From NCBI RefSeq assembly GCF_905371695.1, contig NZ_CAJPMA010000056.1, forward strand, positions 1-11,020: DNA of 11,020 nucleotides, written 5' to 3'. Both the position numbers and the translations under genes were made by a program. The notes below the pieces were generated by a model. It worked only from the letters and a program-made list of their open reading frames with translations. It ran no database searches and was not told the DNA's origin. Below, piece by piece: positions 5,233 to 11,020 of this stretch; the stretch's first letter is position 1; each line of letters starts with the position of its first letter. This DNA comes from an uncultured Campylobacter sp. (GTDB taxonomy: Bacteria > Campylobacterota > Campylobacteria > Campylobacterales > Campylobacteraceae).

Positions 5233-7260
5233 CTATTTTTCCTCAAAACTTATCGTAATTTTAATGTTTAAGCCTTTTAGCGCTTCGCGGATCAAATTAG
5301 CGTCAAGCGAGCTAACCACTTGGTCGGCTATCTTTTTGCCGAGCTGCGTTTTCAGCTCGTCGTGCTCGGCGCTAGCGACTTTCGGTTTAGCAGTCGGCAG
5401 CCCAAATGCCGCTAGCATCGAGTTCTCGTCTATCTCGCCTATACTTGCCGCATTTGACGGCTCTACTAGATGAGCTTCGTCATTTTGCGTAGCCTCAGGT
5501 AAAATTTCAGGCTCGCTTATTTTAGGCTCGACGGCTTTGGACGAAATTTCATCGCTCATTTCCTCTACCGCGCTAGTTGTTTGCGGCTCTATTTCGTCCG
5601 AAATTTTATCGTCCGTATCGGCTGTGGTTTCCTCGCTAGCCGCATCGTCAAATTTTATATCGTCGAAATTATCGGCTATTTCTTGCTCTAAATTTTCTCT
5701 TTGCGCAGGCTCGTTTGCGCCCGTATCCACGTAAGTAAAGTCGTATTCATTGCCGCTTGTTTGCCCTTCTGCGCCTAAGACTTCGTCTAAATTCTCGTTT
5801 ACGGCCTTACTTTGCGCTTGCACGTCGGTATCTACGTAGGCAAAATCATATTCGCCGCCTTCGTTTAAAGGCTCTTGAGCCGAAATTTCACTAGTCTCTT
5901 CGACTAAATTTTCAGGCCCGCTCTCCTCTAAGCCAGACTCTTGCGCCGCAATCTCGACGGGCTCGTCGAAATCTATATTAAAATCGTCTAAATTTATCTC
6001 ATCCGCTAAGCTTTTTTCAGTCTCGACTTTAATCGGTACGACGTCATCCTGTGACTCAGGCTCGCTATTTTGCGCCGTCTGCGCCTCGTGTGCGGCTTCG
6101 CCCGCGCTAGACTCATCTACCGCAAAATCGTCCAAATCAACCTCGTCGGCGCTTACGTCGCCGATCGCCGCTTCATCGCCTACGTCTTTAAGCGGTATAT
6201 CCTGCGCCTCCTCTTTTAACTCGCTAGCTTCGTCTACTATAAAGTCGGCAAACTCGTCGTCAAGCGGTTTTAACCCGTAAACGTCGTCGTCCTCGGCGCT
6301 AGACGCGCTCGCATCCGCAGGTTCAGGTGTATTTGTAGGCGCGACGGGTTCGTTAATATCTACTTTAAAGTCCGCGAATTCATCGTTGGTAGGCGCTAAA
6401 TTTTCGTCTTTAAGCGCGATTACTTCATCTTCCTTGTTCGCTTGCTCATCGGCTACGAGATCGCTCGCGTCCAGTTTGAAATCTTCTAAATTTTCGTCGC
6501 CCGCCGTTTGCTCCTCGCTAGCCTCGTGCATATTTTCTATCTCGTCTACTAGCGAGCTAAGCTCGTCTATGTCGCTATTTTTAGGCTCGGCCGGCTCGAC
6601 TTTTGGCTCTTCTTTTTCCTCTAAAATTTCGTCCGTCTTTTCGTCTGCCGTATCCAAATCGTCGAATTTAAAATCGCTCAGATCAAAGTCGTCGCCGTCC
6701 TCGATCGTCTCGAATTTCTCGTCGCCTTTTTCCTCACCCGCCTCGCTAATCGCTAAATTTTCAACCTCTTGCGCCGCTTCTAATTCAGGAGTTTCCTCGG
6801 GTTCGTCGATAGCCGCAGGCTCGGCGCCCTTTTCTAACTCGTCTTCTAGCTCGCCGTCAATGCTCGGTAACTCAAAATTTTCAAATTCGCTAATGTCTAC
6901 CGTTTTGTCGCTATCCTCGAAATCGGCAAATCCGCTTTCTTCGCTAGGCGCGCTCGCGTCTTGCGGGGCGATTTTTTGAATCTCTTCTATGAACTCCGTC
7001 GGTAAAAACGGCTTTTCAAGTACCGCGTCGGCAAATTCCGGCTTTTCTTTGCCGCGCGGAACGAGCGCCATGATCACGGGCGCGTAGGCTTTTAAATCAA
7101 CGCCGTCGCTACCGACTTCGCTATCGATTACGATGTAATCAAAATTTCCATCCAGCTTCCCGGCCTCGTCGATCTCGATATAATCGGCGCCGAGTTTATT
7201 TAAGCTAAGCGTAATTAGGCGCGAGACGGTGGGATTTTTATTTATCAGTGCGACGTTCAT
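5233..7260 (-). CDS. highly acidic protein with degenerate CheY-like receiver domain
   Basis: A 675-residue protein of three parts. Residues 1-97 align without gaps with the start of CheY: INKNPTVSRLITLSLNKLG matches the D12-D13 to G29 segment, YIVID ends at Asp46 (CheY D57), PVIMAL matches strand 4, and EKPF has Lys83 (CheY K109). The acidic pair is replaced by Asn7-Lys8 and Thr87 by Leu66, so Mg2+-dependent phosphorylation is doubtful. Residues 98-620 are extremely rich in Glu/Asp/Ala/Ser and look disordered, with recurring DF..D motifs. Residues 633-675 form a compact-looking C terminus ending LKGLNIKITISFEEK. ATG at 7260 follows AAGGAG by 6 bases. It lies between fliR and gmk, where C. 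jejuni has, as I recall, Cj1178c, annotated only as highly acidic protein. No signal peptide or membrane segment is seen. Function unknown; a flagellar or scaffold role is speculation from context. Confidence 0.9.
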   Translation of the reverse strand: MNVALINKNPTVSRLITLSLNKLGADYIEIDEAGKLDGNFDYIVIDSEVGSDGVDLKAYAPVIMALVPRGKEKPEFADAVLEKPFLPTEFIEEIQKIAPQDASAPSEESGFADFEDSDKTVDISEFENFELPSIDGELEDELEKGAEPAAIDEPEETPELEAAQEVENLAISEAGEEKGDEKFETIEDGDDFDLSDFKFDDLDTADEKTDEILEEKEEPKVEPAEPKNSDIDELSSLVDEIENMHEASEEQTAGDENLEDFKLDASDLVADEQANKEDEVIALKDENLAPTNDEFADFKVDINEPVAPTNTPEPADASASSAEDDDVYGLKPLDDEFADFIVDEASELKEEAQDIPLKDVGDEAAIGDVSADEVDLDDFAVDESSAGEAAHEAQTAQNSEPESQDDVVPIKVETEKSLADEINLDDFNIDFDEPVEIAAQESGLEESGPENLVEETSEISAQEPLNEGGEYDFAYVDTDVQAQSKAVNENLDEVLGAEGQTSGNEYDFTYVDTGANEPAQRENLEQEIADNFDDIKFDDAASEETTADTDDKISDEIEPQTTSAVEEMSDEISSKAVEPKISEPEILPEATQNDEAHLVEPSNAASIGEIDENSMLAAFGLPTAKPKVASAEHDELKTQLGKKIADQVVSSLDANLIREALKGLNIKITISFEEK
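5635..6930 (-). repeat. imperfect DF..D protein-motif repeats in the acidic gene
   Basis: The tail of the acidic protein carries about eight imperfect copies of an acidic motif around DF, hydrophobic, D/E: FADFEDSD (111), FDLSDFKFDD (192), LEDFKLDASD (258), EFADFKVDIN (294), EFADFIVDEA (336), VDLDDFAVDE (374), INLDDFNIDF (422) and FDDIKFDDA (532). A second motif YDF[AT]YVDT occurs twice (471 and 506). Spacing is irregular (roughly 35-110 residues), so this is not a simple tandem repeat at DNA level. Confidence 0.7.
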
Positions 7261-7290
7261 TTATATCTCCTTTAAATAGGGGTCTATTCT

Positions 7291-7296
7291 ATTATA
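7291..7296 (-). promoter_or_regulatory. candidate sigma70 -10 box for the acidic protein-gmk unit
   Basis: The minus strand reads TTTATAATAGAATAG, with a perfect TATAAT, in the 50-bp spacer after fliR. A start near 7284 gives a leader of about 24 nt containing AAGGAG before the ATG at 7260. A T6 run lies about 17 bp upstream, which fits the T-rich, -35-poor Campylobacter promoters. It is the best promoter candidate in the window and would let the acidic gene and gmk be transcribed apart from rpsB-tsf. Confidence 0.5.
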
Positions 7297-7310
7297 AATT
7301 TACTTAAATT

Positions 7311-8072
7311 TTAAAAAAATAGGCTCGGCAAATCGTTAATAATTTGCAGGCTAAGATCGCTAAAAATTTTCATCATTCCGGCAAGTATCGCAATTAGAAC
7401 CGCAAAACCGATGACGATTTTTATCGGATAGCCTACGACTAGCAAGTTAAATTGCGGCATCGTCTTCATCAGCATCCCAAATATCGCATCCGATAACAGC
7501 GAGAGCGCAATAATAGGAAAGCACAAAATAAAGCCGAACATAAAAAGATTCGCAAACGTTTTTAGCGCGTAAGTCAGCACGCCGGCCTTCGGGTAAAACT
7601 CGCCCAGCGGAATGTATTCCAGTGACGAAGCGTAAAAATTTATCAACAAGTGATGCCCGTCGAATATCAAAAACGTAAGCAACGCCATCATATTTATAAC
7701 GTTTGATATTACGGGTGAGCTCGTGCCGGTCTGCGGATCTAGCACCGTCGCCATCGAAAAGCCCATCACCATCGAGATCTGCTCGCCGGCCATTTGCAGC
7801 GCGGCAAATACGATAGTAAGCAGCAATCCGGCGCAAAGTCCTAGCATTAGCTCGCTTAAAATTTCGACGACTAAGAAATTTATCTCGTGCTCGCCGACGC
7901 GCGCCATAGGAAATAAAATCAAGCAGATCGTAAAAATAAAAATACTTCTTGCGACGACGGGAATTTGCATATGCGAGTAAAACGGGAAAAACGCCATTAG
8001 TCCGCTGATACGCGCGAAAAGTAGCATAAAAGCGATAGTTTTATCGGCGCCGAAAAACTGAACTAGCTCCAT
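7311..8072 (-). CDS. fliR: flagellar export gate protein FliR
   Basis: FliR is an inner-membrane part of the flagellar type III export gate, forming with FliP and FliQ the helical channel for rod, hook and filament subunits. The 253-residue protein matches the usual length of about 255-260. It has several hydrophobic stretches (about 11-30, 40-56, 66-95, 121-137, 168-195 and 211-235), the family signature VLDPQTGTSSPV around 110-121, and the C-terminal MPQFNLLVVGYPIKI at about 205-219. ATG at 8072 has AAAGAG five bases upstream. It is 49 bp after the Sel1-like gene and 50 bp before the acidic gene. fliP and fliQ are not nearby; flagellar genes are dispersed in Campylobacterota. No truncation is seen. 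Confidence 0.95.
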   Translation of the reverse strand: MELVQFFGADKTIAFMLLFARISGLMAFFPFYSHMQIPVVARSIFIFTICLILFPMARVGEHEINFLVVEILSELMLGLCAGLLLTIVFAALQMAGEQISMVMGFSMATVLDPQTGTSSPVISNVINMMALLTFLIFDGHHLLINFYASSLEYIPLGEFYPKAGVLTYALKTFANLFMFGFILCFPIIALSLLSDAIFGMLMKTMPQFNLLVVGYPIKIVIGFAVLIAILAGMMKIFSDLSLQIINDLPSLFF

Positions 8073-8121
8073 TTTCGCTCTTTATAAATTTTCGTTCGTT
8101 TAGTCGAATTTAAGCCTGGCG

Positions 8122-8700
8122 TCAAAATTCCTCCGCCTTGTCGCAGGCGGCTTTTATTTTCATTGCGCCGACGGGTAAAATTTGTCCCCTCGCCCGCTCT
8201 TTGCCGTATTCGCAAGCTTTTTTATAGTAGTCGGCAGACGTCTGTTTATCTTTTTCTTCGTAAAATTTTGCCATAAATTCGCAAGATAGCCAAGCGCCGA
8301 ATTTATATCCTTTCTCGCGGTAAAAGATCGTTTTTTGTCCGTCTTTTTCTTTTTCGTAAATTTGAGCTAATGCCTCGCAGGCCTCGCCGAATTCCCCCTC
8401 GCAAGATAGCTCGTAAAATTTCATAGCCGTTTTAACGTCGCTTTTTACGCCGTATCCTTCCTCGTGCATTGCGCCTAGGTTAAAGCAGGCATTGTAAAGC
8501 CCGCCGTCGCAAGCCTTTTTAAAAAATTTTAAAGCCTTCGAGTAATCTTTTTCCGCTCCTTCGCCGTAAAAATACGCCTCCGCCGCAAGATCGCAAGGAA
8601 CGATGGATTCGCCTTTTTCGCACTTATCTTCCAATCCTTTTACGTCACTTGAATACGCAAAAGAAACGACGAGTAAAAAAACTAAAACCAATTTTTTCAT
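8122..8700 (-). CDS. secreted Sel1-like repeat protein, Hcp-like and cysteine-rich
   Basis: A 192-residue protein with an apparent signal peptide (about 1-17, MKKLVLVFLLVVSFAYS) and at least four Sel1/TPR-like helical hairpins of about 36 residues, e.g. DYSKALKFFKKACDGGLYNAC and DVKTAMKFYELSCEGEFGEAC. This is the build of Helicobacter cysteine-rich proteins, periplasmic or secreted repeat proteins whose hairpins are clamped by disulfides. Cys pairs are visible at 27/36, 64/72 and 100/108. Repeats 4 and 5 have lost one partner each (Tyr132 for Cys before C140; Arg171 for Cys after C163), and C186 is single. The ATG at 8700 has AAGGAG five bases upstream. It sits 29 bp after the ABC ATPase gene. 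In C. jejuni I recall fliR next to the ATPase gene, so this gene may be a lineage-specific insertion. Function unknown. Confidence 0.85.
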   Translation of the reverse strand: MKKLVLVFLLVVSFAYSSDVKGLEDKCEKGESIVPCDLAAEAYFYGEGAEKDYSKALKFFKKACDGGLYNACFNLGAMHEEGYGVKSDVKTAMKFYELSCEGEFGEACEALAQIYEKEKDGQKTIFYREKGYKFGAWLSCEFMAKFYEEKDKQTSADYYKKACEYGKERARGQILPVGAMKIKAACDKAEEF

Positions 8701-8729
8701 TCCATCTCCTTAATCCGCACGGCGCGGTG

Positions 8730-9374
8730 CTAAGAAATTTTTAAAAGCTCTTTATTTTCTAATTTGTATATATCGTCGCATTTTGCGGCTAGATCGTTAT
8801 CGTGAGTTACTAAAACCAAGGCGGCTTTATTTTGCTTTACGTAGCTAAAAAGCGTCTGCATTACGTCGTTTGCGGTTTGTTTGTCTAAATTTCCAGTCGG
8901 CTCGTCGGCGAAGATCACGCGCGGCTTTTTAGTAAGCACGCGAGCGATACTGACGCGCTGTTGCTGCCCGCCGCTAAGCTCTCCGACTTTATTTTGCAAG
9001 ACGTGCGAAATTTTAAGTGCTTCAAGATAAGCCGCGTCGATAGGCTCGTTTGAAAGAATGCTCGCAAGCTCTATGTTTTCAAGTGCAGAGAATCCTTTAA
9101 AAAGATAATGCGACTGGAAAATTATGCCGAAATCAAAGCGGCGAATTTTGATTAGCTCATTTTGAGAAAGCTCATAAAGCGATTTTTGTTTATAGATTAC
9201 TTCACCGCTATCGGGCTTTAAAAGCGTAGATAAAATGTGAAGCAAGGTGCTTTTACCGCACCCGCTCACGCCTAGTATCGCGGTGCTTTCGCCCGCATTT
9301 AATGCTAAATTTACATTTTCAAAGAGCGCGTAATCATACGCAAAACCGAGATTTGCGCCCTTTAAAATTTCCAT
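8730..9374 (-). CDS. ABC transporter ATP-binding protein, LolD/MacB-like
   Basis: ATPase subunit of an ABC system; this subfamily powers lipoprotein release from the inner membrane (LolD) or mechanotransmission (MacB, FtsE). In 214 residues are Walker A GVSGCGKST (35-43), Q-loop Gln87 in GIIFQSHYLF, signature LSGGQQQR (133-140), Walker B VIFADEP with Glu158, D-loop NLD, and H-loop His191. The FQSHYLFKGFSALENIELA segment is typical of LolD/MacB. No permease gene is adjacent, so the partner must be elsewhere. I choose ATG at 9374, one base after the tsf stop; an upstream in-frame TTG at 9407 would add 11 residues inside tsf and is less likely. There is no clear ribosome site, so translation is probably coupled to tsf. 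C. jejuni has an ATPase gene (Cj1180c, as I recall) in the same place. Confidence 0.9.
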   Translation of the reverse strand: MEILKGANLGFAYDYALFENVNLALNAGESTAILGVSGCGKSTLLHILSTLLKPDSGEVIYKQKSLYELSQNELIKIRRFDFGIIFQSHYLFKGFSALENIELASILSNEPIDAAYLEALKISHVLQNKVGELSGGQQQRVSIARVLTKKPRVIFADEPTGNLDKQTANDVMQTLFSYVKQNKAALVLVTHDNDLAAKCDDIYKLENKELLKIS

Positions 9375-9375
9375 T

Positions 9376-10440
9376 TTAGCCGATTTGAGCGGCGACTTCG
9401 GCGGCAAAGTCGTCGACTTTTTTCTCTAATCCGTCACCGAGCTCGAAGCGAACGTATTTTACAATTTCGATCTTACCGCCTAGCTCTTTGCTTTTTTCGT
9501 CTATTACCTGCTCTACGGTTTTTTTATCGTCCATTACATAGAACTGCCCTAAAAGCGTAAGGCGCTGGTCTAGCACGGTGTTATCCGCATAGAATCGCTC
9601 GATTTTACCAGGGATAATTTTGTCCCAAATCTTCTCCGGTTTACCTTCCGCTTTTAACTCGGCTTTTATCGCCTCGGTAGCTTTTGCTAGCTCGCTCTCG
9701 CCGATTTGGCAGCGGCTCGCATATTCAGGGATGTGATGTAGCGGTTTGCCAAGGCGTTTAAATTCTTCGTTCTCTTTTTCTAGCTCGGCGCGAAGAGCGA
9801 TAAATTCTTTTTGTACGAATTCTTTATCGAGCTCTTTATAACTAATAACTTCCGGCTTCATCGCGGCTGCATGCATACAAAGATTTCTAACGAAATCCTG
9901 CGCTTTTTTAGCTACTTCTTCGCTCTCGCAAGTAGCGCCGATTAACACGCCTACGCGTCCGTTTGAATGCACGTAGCCGTTTACTACGCCTTTTGTACCC
10001 GCGCTTATCGTTTCAAAGCGGCGGACAACTAGGTTTTCGCCGATGGTAGCGATTTGGCTTTTTAGATATTCTTCGAATTTTACGCCGTTAATTACGCTTG
10101 CGCTTAACTCCTCTACGCTAGTTAAACCGCTTGATTGGATATGCGCAGTCGTATTTTTAGTAAGCGCTTGAAACTGCGGATTACGAGCTACAAAGTCGGT
10201 TTCAGAGTTAATTTCGGAGATCGTAGCTTTCTTGCACTCGCCGCAAACTTCGACGGTTACTAGCCCTTCGCTAGCTAGGCGGTCGGCTTTTTTAGCCGCC
10301 TGACCGAGCCCTTTTTCGCGCAAAATTTCTACGGCTTTATTCATATCGCCGTTAGCTTCATTTAGCGCCTTTTTGCAATCCATCATACCCGCTCCGGTAC
10401 TTTCGCGGAGCTCTTTTACCATTTGCGCGGTGATTTCCAT
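9376..10440 (-). CDS. tsf: translation elongation factor Ts
   Basis: EF-Ts is the nucleotide exchange factor that releases GDP from EF-Tu so that it can bind GTP again. The 354-residue product has the N-terminal UBA-like domain (MEITAQMVKELRESTGAGMM, then DCKKALNEANGD), the EF-Tu-contacting TDFVARN at 81-87, and the long core/dimerisation region ending RFELGDGLEKKVDDFAAEV. It is longer than E. coli EF-Ts (283), as is usual in Campylobacterota. The ATG shares its A with the rpsB stop (TAATG), and GAGGA lies 9 bases upstream inside rpsB. A short CGEC cysteine pair (66 and 69) is visible with no known meaning. The rpsB-tsf order is near-universal in bacteria. Confidence 0.97.
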   Translation of the reverse strand: MEITAQMVKELRESTGAGMMDCKKALNEANGDMNKAVEILREKGLGQAAKKADRLASEGLVTVEVCGECKKATISEINSETDFVARNPQFQALTKNTTAHIQSSGLTSVEELSASVINGVKFEEYLKSQIATIGENLVVRRFETISAGTKGVVNGYVHSNGRVGVLIGATCESEEVAKKAQDFVRNLCMHAAAMKPEVISYKELDKEFVQKEFIALRAELEKENEEFKRLGKPLHHIPEYASRCQIGESELAKATEAIKAELKAEGKPEKIWDKIIPGKIERFYADNTVLDQRLTLLGQFYVMDDKKTVEQVIDEKSKELGGKIEIVKYVRFELGDGLEKKVDDFAAEVAAQIG

Positions 10441-11020
10441 TATTCTTCGTCCTCGCCGCTAAAATCTTCTTCGCTCATAGCTTCGGCTACGACTTCGTCC
10501 TTTTCGGCCTGACTTACCTCCTCGCGAGGCGCGGCGTCAGCGTCTTGTTCTAGTAGCGATTTGCCTTCATTGATAGCTTCTGCCATCTCTTGGCAGAAAA
10601 GCTGAACCGAGCGGATCGCGTCGTCGTTGCCTGGAATCGGGAAATCTACGACATCGGGATCGCAGTTCGTATCTATGGGCGCAACTACCGGCATTTTTAG
10701 GCGGTTCGCTTCGGCGACGGCGATCTTTTCTTTGACCGTATCGACGACGAATACCATATCCGGTAAATTTTTCATATTTCTGATACCGCCCAAAGTCGCG
10801 ATTAGCTTCTCTTTTTTGCGGCGAAGCATTAGAGCTTCTTTTTTAGTTAGTAAATTTATAGAGCCGTCTTCTTCCATAGTTTCGATTACTTCAAGCTTGC
10901 GAATTGATTGACGGATAGTGCCGAAGTTGGTCATCATGCCACCTAGCCAGCGATGATTTACGTAAGGCATGCCGCATTTTTCGGCGTATTCTTTAATAGC
11001 TTCTACCGCTTGCTTTTTAG
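10440..11020 (-). CDS. rpsB: 30S ribosomal protein S2, 5' end outside window
   Basis: S2 is a small-subunit protein on the back of the 30S head-body junction, needed for S1 binding. The stop is TAA at 10442-10440 and the frame is open to the right edge, giving 192 visible residues. The first are KKQAVEAIKEYAEKCG, before MPYVNHRWLGGMMTNF. The usual S2 of about 260 residues implies some 65-70 missing at the N terminus, so the ATG at 10970 is internal and not the start. Landmarks are NHRWLGGMMTN, KKEKLIATLGGI, the PDMVFVVDTVKEKIAV strand and PVVAPIDTNCDPD, then the very acidic C-terminal tail EEDFSGEDEE common in Campylobacterota. It overlaps tsf by one base. Confidence 0.97.
   Translation of the reverse strand, partial: KKQAVEAIKEYAEKCGMPYVNHRWLGGMMTNFGTIRQSIRKLEVIETMEEDGSINLLTKKEALMLRRKKEKLIATLGGIRNMKNLPDMVFVVDTVKEKIAVAEANRLKMPVVAPIDTNCDPDVVDFPIPGNDDAIRSVQLFCQEMAEAINEGKSLLEQDADAAPREEVSQAEKDEVVAEAMSEEDFSGEDEE

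Noticed and set aside
6386..6979. 197-codon Ser-rich open frame on the plus strand
   Set aside because: It is the antisense shadow of the acidic gene: GAA/GAT/GAG codons read backwards give Ser/Phe-rich frames. No ribosome site or family resemblance.
7447..7836. 129-codon open frame on the minus strand inside fliR
   Set aside because: It is an alternate frame of a clearly conserved fliR, Arg/Asp-rich with no domain pattern.
9375..9407. Upstream TTG start for the ABC ATPase adding MPPKSPLKSAK
   Set aside because: The extension lies inside tsf, is not typical of the family, and ATG at 9374 directly after the tsf stop gives the normal N terminus.
10968..10970. ATG as the start of a 176-residue rpsB
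   Set aside because: The frame continues upstream with S2-like residues to the window edge; this Met is internal.
1..11020. CRISPR array, insertion sequence, integrase or defence genes
   Set aside because: No regularly spaced direct repeats, terminal inverted repeats, transposase or nuclease motifs are visible; the gene set is core chromosomal.

Overview
The window reads as chromosome of a Campylobacterota bacterium, most likely a Campylobacter of the more G+C-rich oral group (concisus/curvus/rectus/showae/gracilis-like). This rests on protein character and on gene order. As I recall it, C. jejuni has the same runs: gapA next to nadD and rsfS, and rpsB-tsf-ABC ATPase-fliR-highly acidic protein-gmk-tatA-argS. 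The species is not determined. Nearly all sequence is coding, spacers are short and A+T-rich, and there is no rRNA, tRNA, CRISPR array, transposase or integrase.

Layout. Positions 1-927 (minus) hold most of a glyceraldehyde-3-phosphate dehydrogenase gene whose 3' end lies outside the window. A 139-bp A+T-rich divergent spacer follows. Then come nadD (1067-1600) and rsfS (1603-1926) on the plus strand. Positions 1927-2225 hold an odd stretch of about 300 bp without a recognised gene. It is about 53% G+C by hand count, has a run of nine G, and contains a 100-codon open frame in phase with rsfS. It ends in a probable terminator. From 2226 to the right edge everything is on the minus strand, read right to left: rpsB, tsf, a LolD-type ABC ATPase, a secreted Sel1/Hcp-like repeat protein, fliR, a 675-residue highly acidic protein, gmk, tatA, argS and an SseB-like protein. 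Several junctions overlap or nearly touch (rpsB/tsf share one base; tsf/ABC are one base apart; acidic gene/gmk and tatA/argS are 5-9 bases apart), which suggests one long operon or a chain of coupled units with internal promoters.

How the genes work together. Most are housekeeping: translation (rpsB, tsf, argS, rsfS), NAD synthesis (nadD), glycolysis/gluconeogenesis (gap), nucleotide balance (gmk), envelope and export functions (LolD-like ATPase, TatA) and the flagellar export gate (fliR). The less ordinary members are three. The acidic protein has an N-terminal domain aligning with CheY but lacking the metal-binding acidic pair, followed by a long disordered-looking tail with repeated DF..D motifs. 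The Sel1-like protein sits between the ABC ATPase and fliR and has an incomplete cysteine-pair pattern. The 1927-2225 stretch may be gene debris, a repeat element or a long structured 3' UTR.

I see no complete new defence, mobile or biosynthetic system. The best leads are the acidic pseudo-receiver protein and the G-tract region after rsfS.
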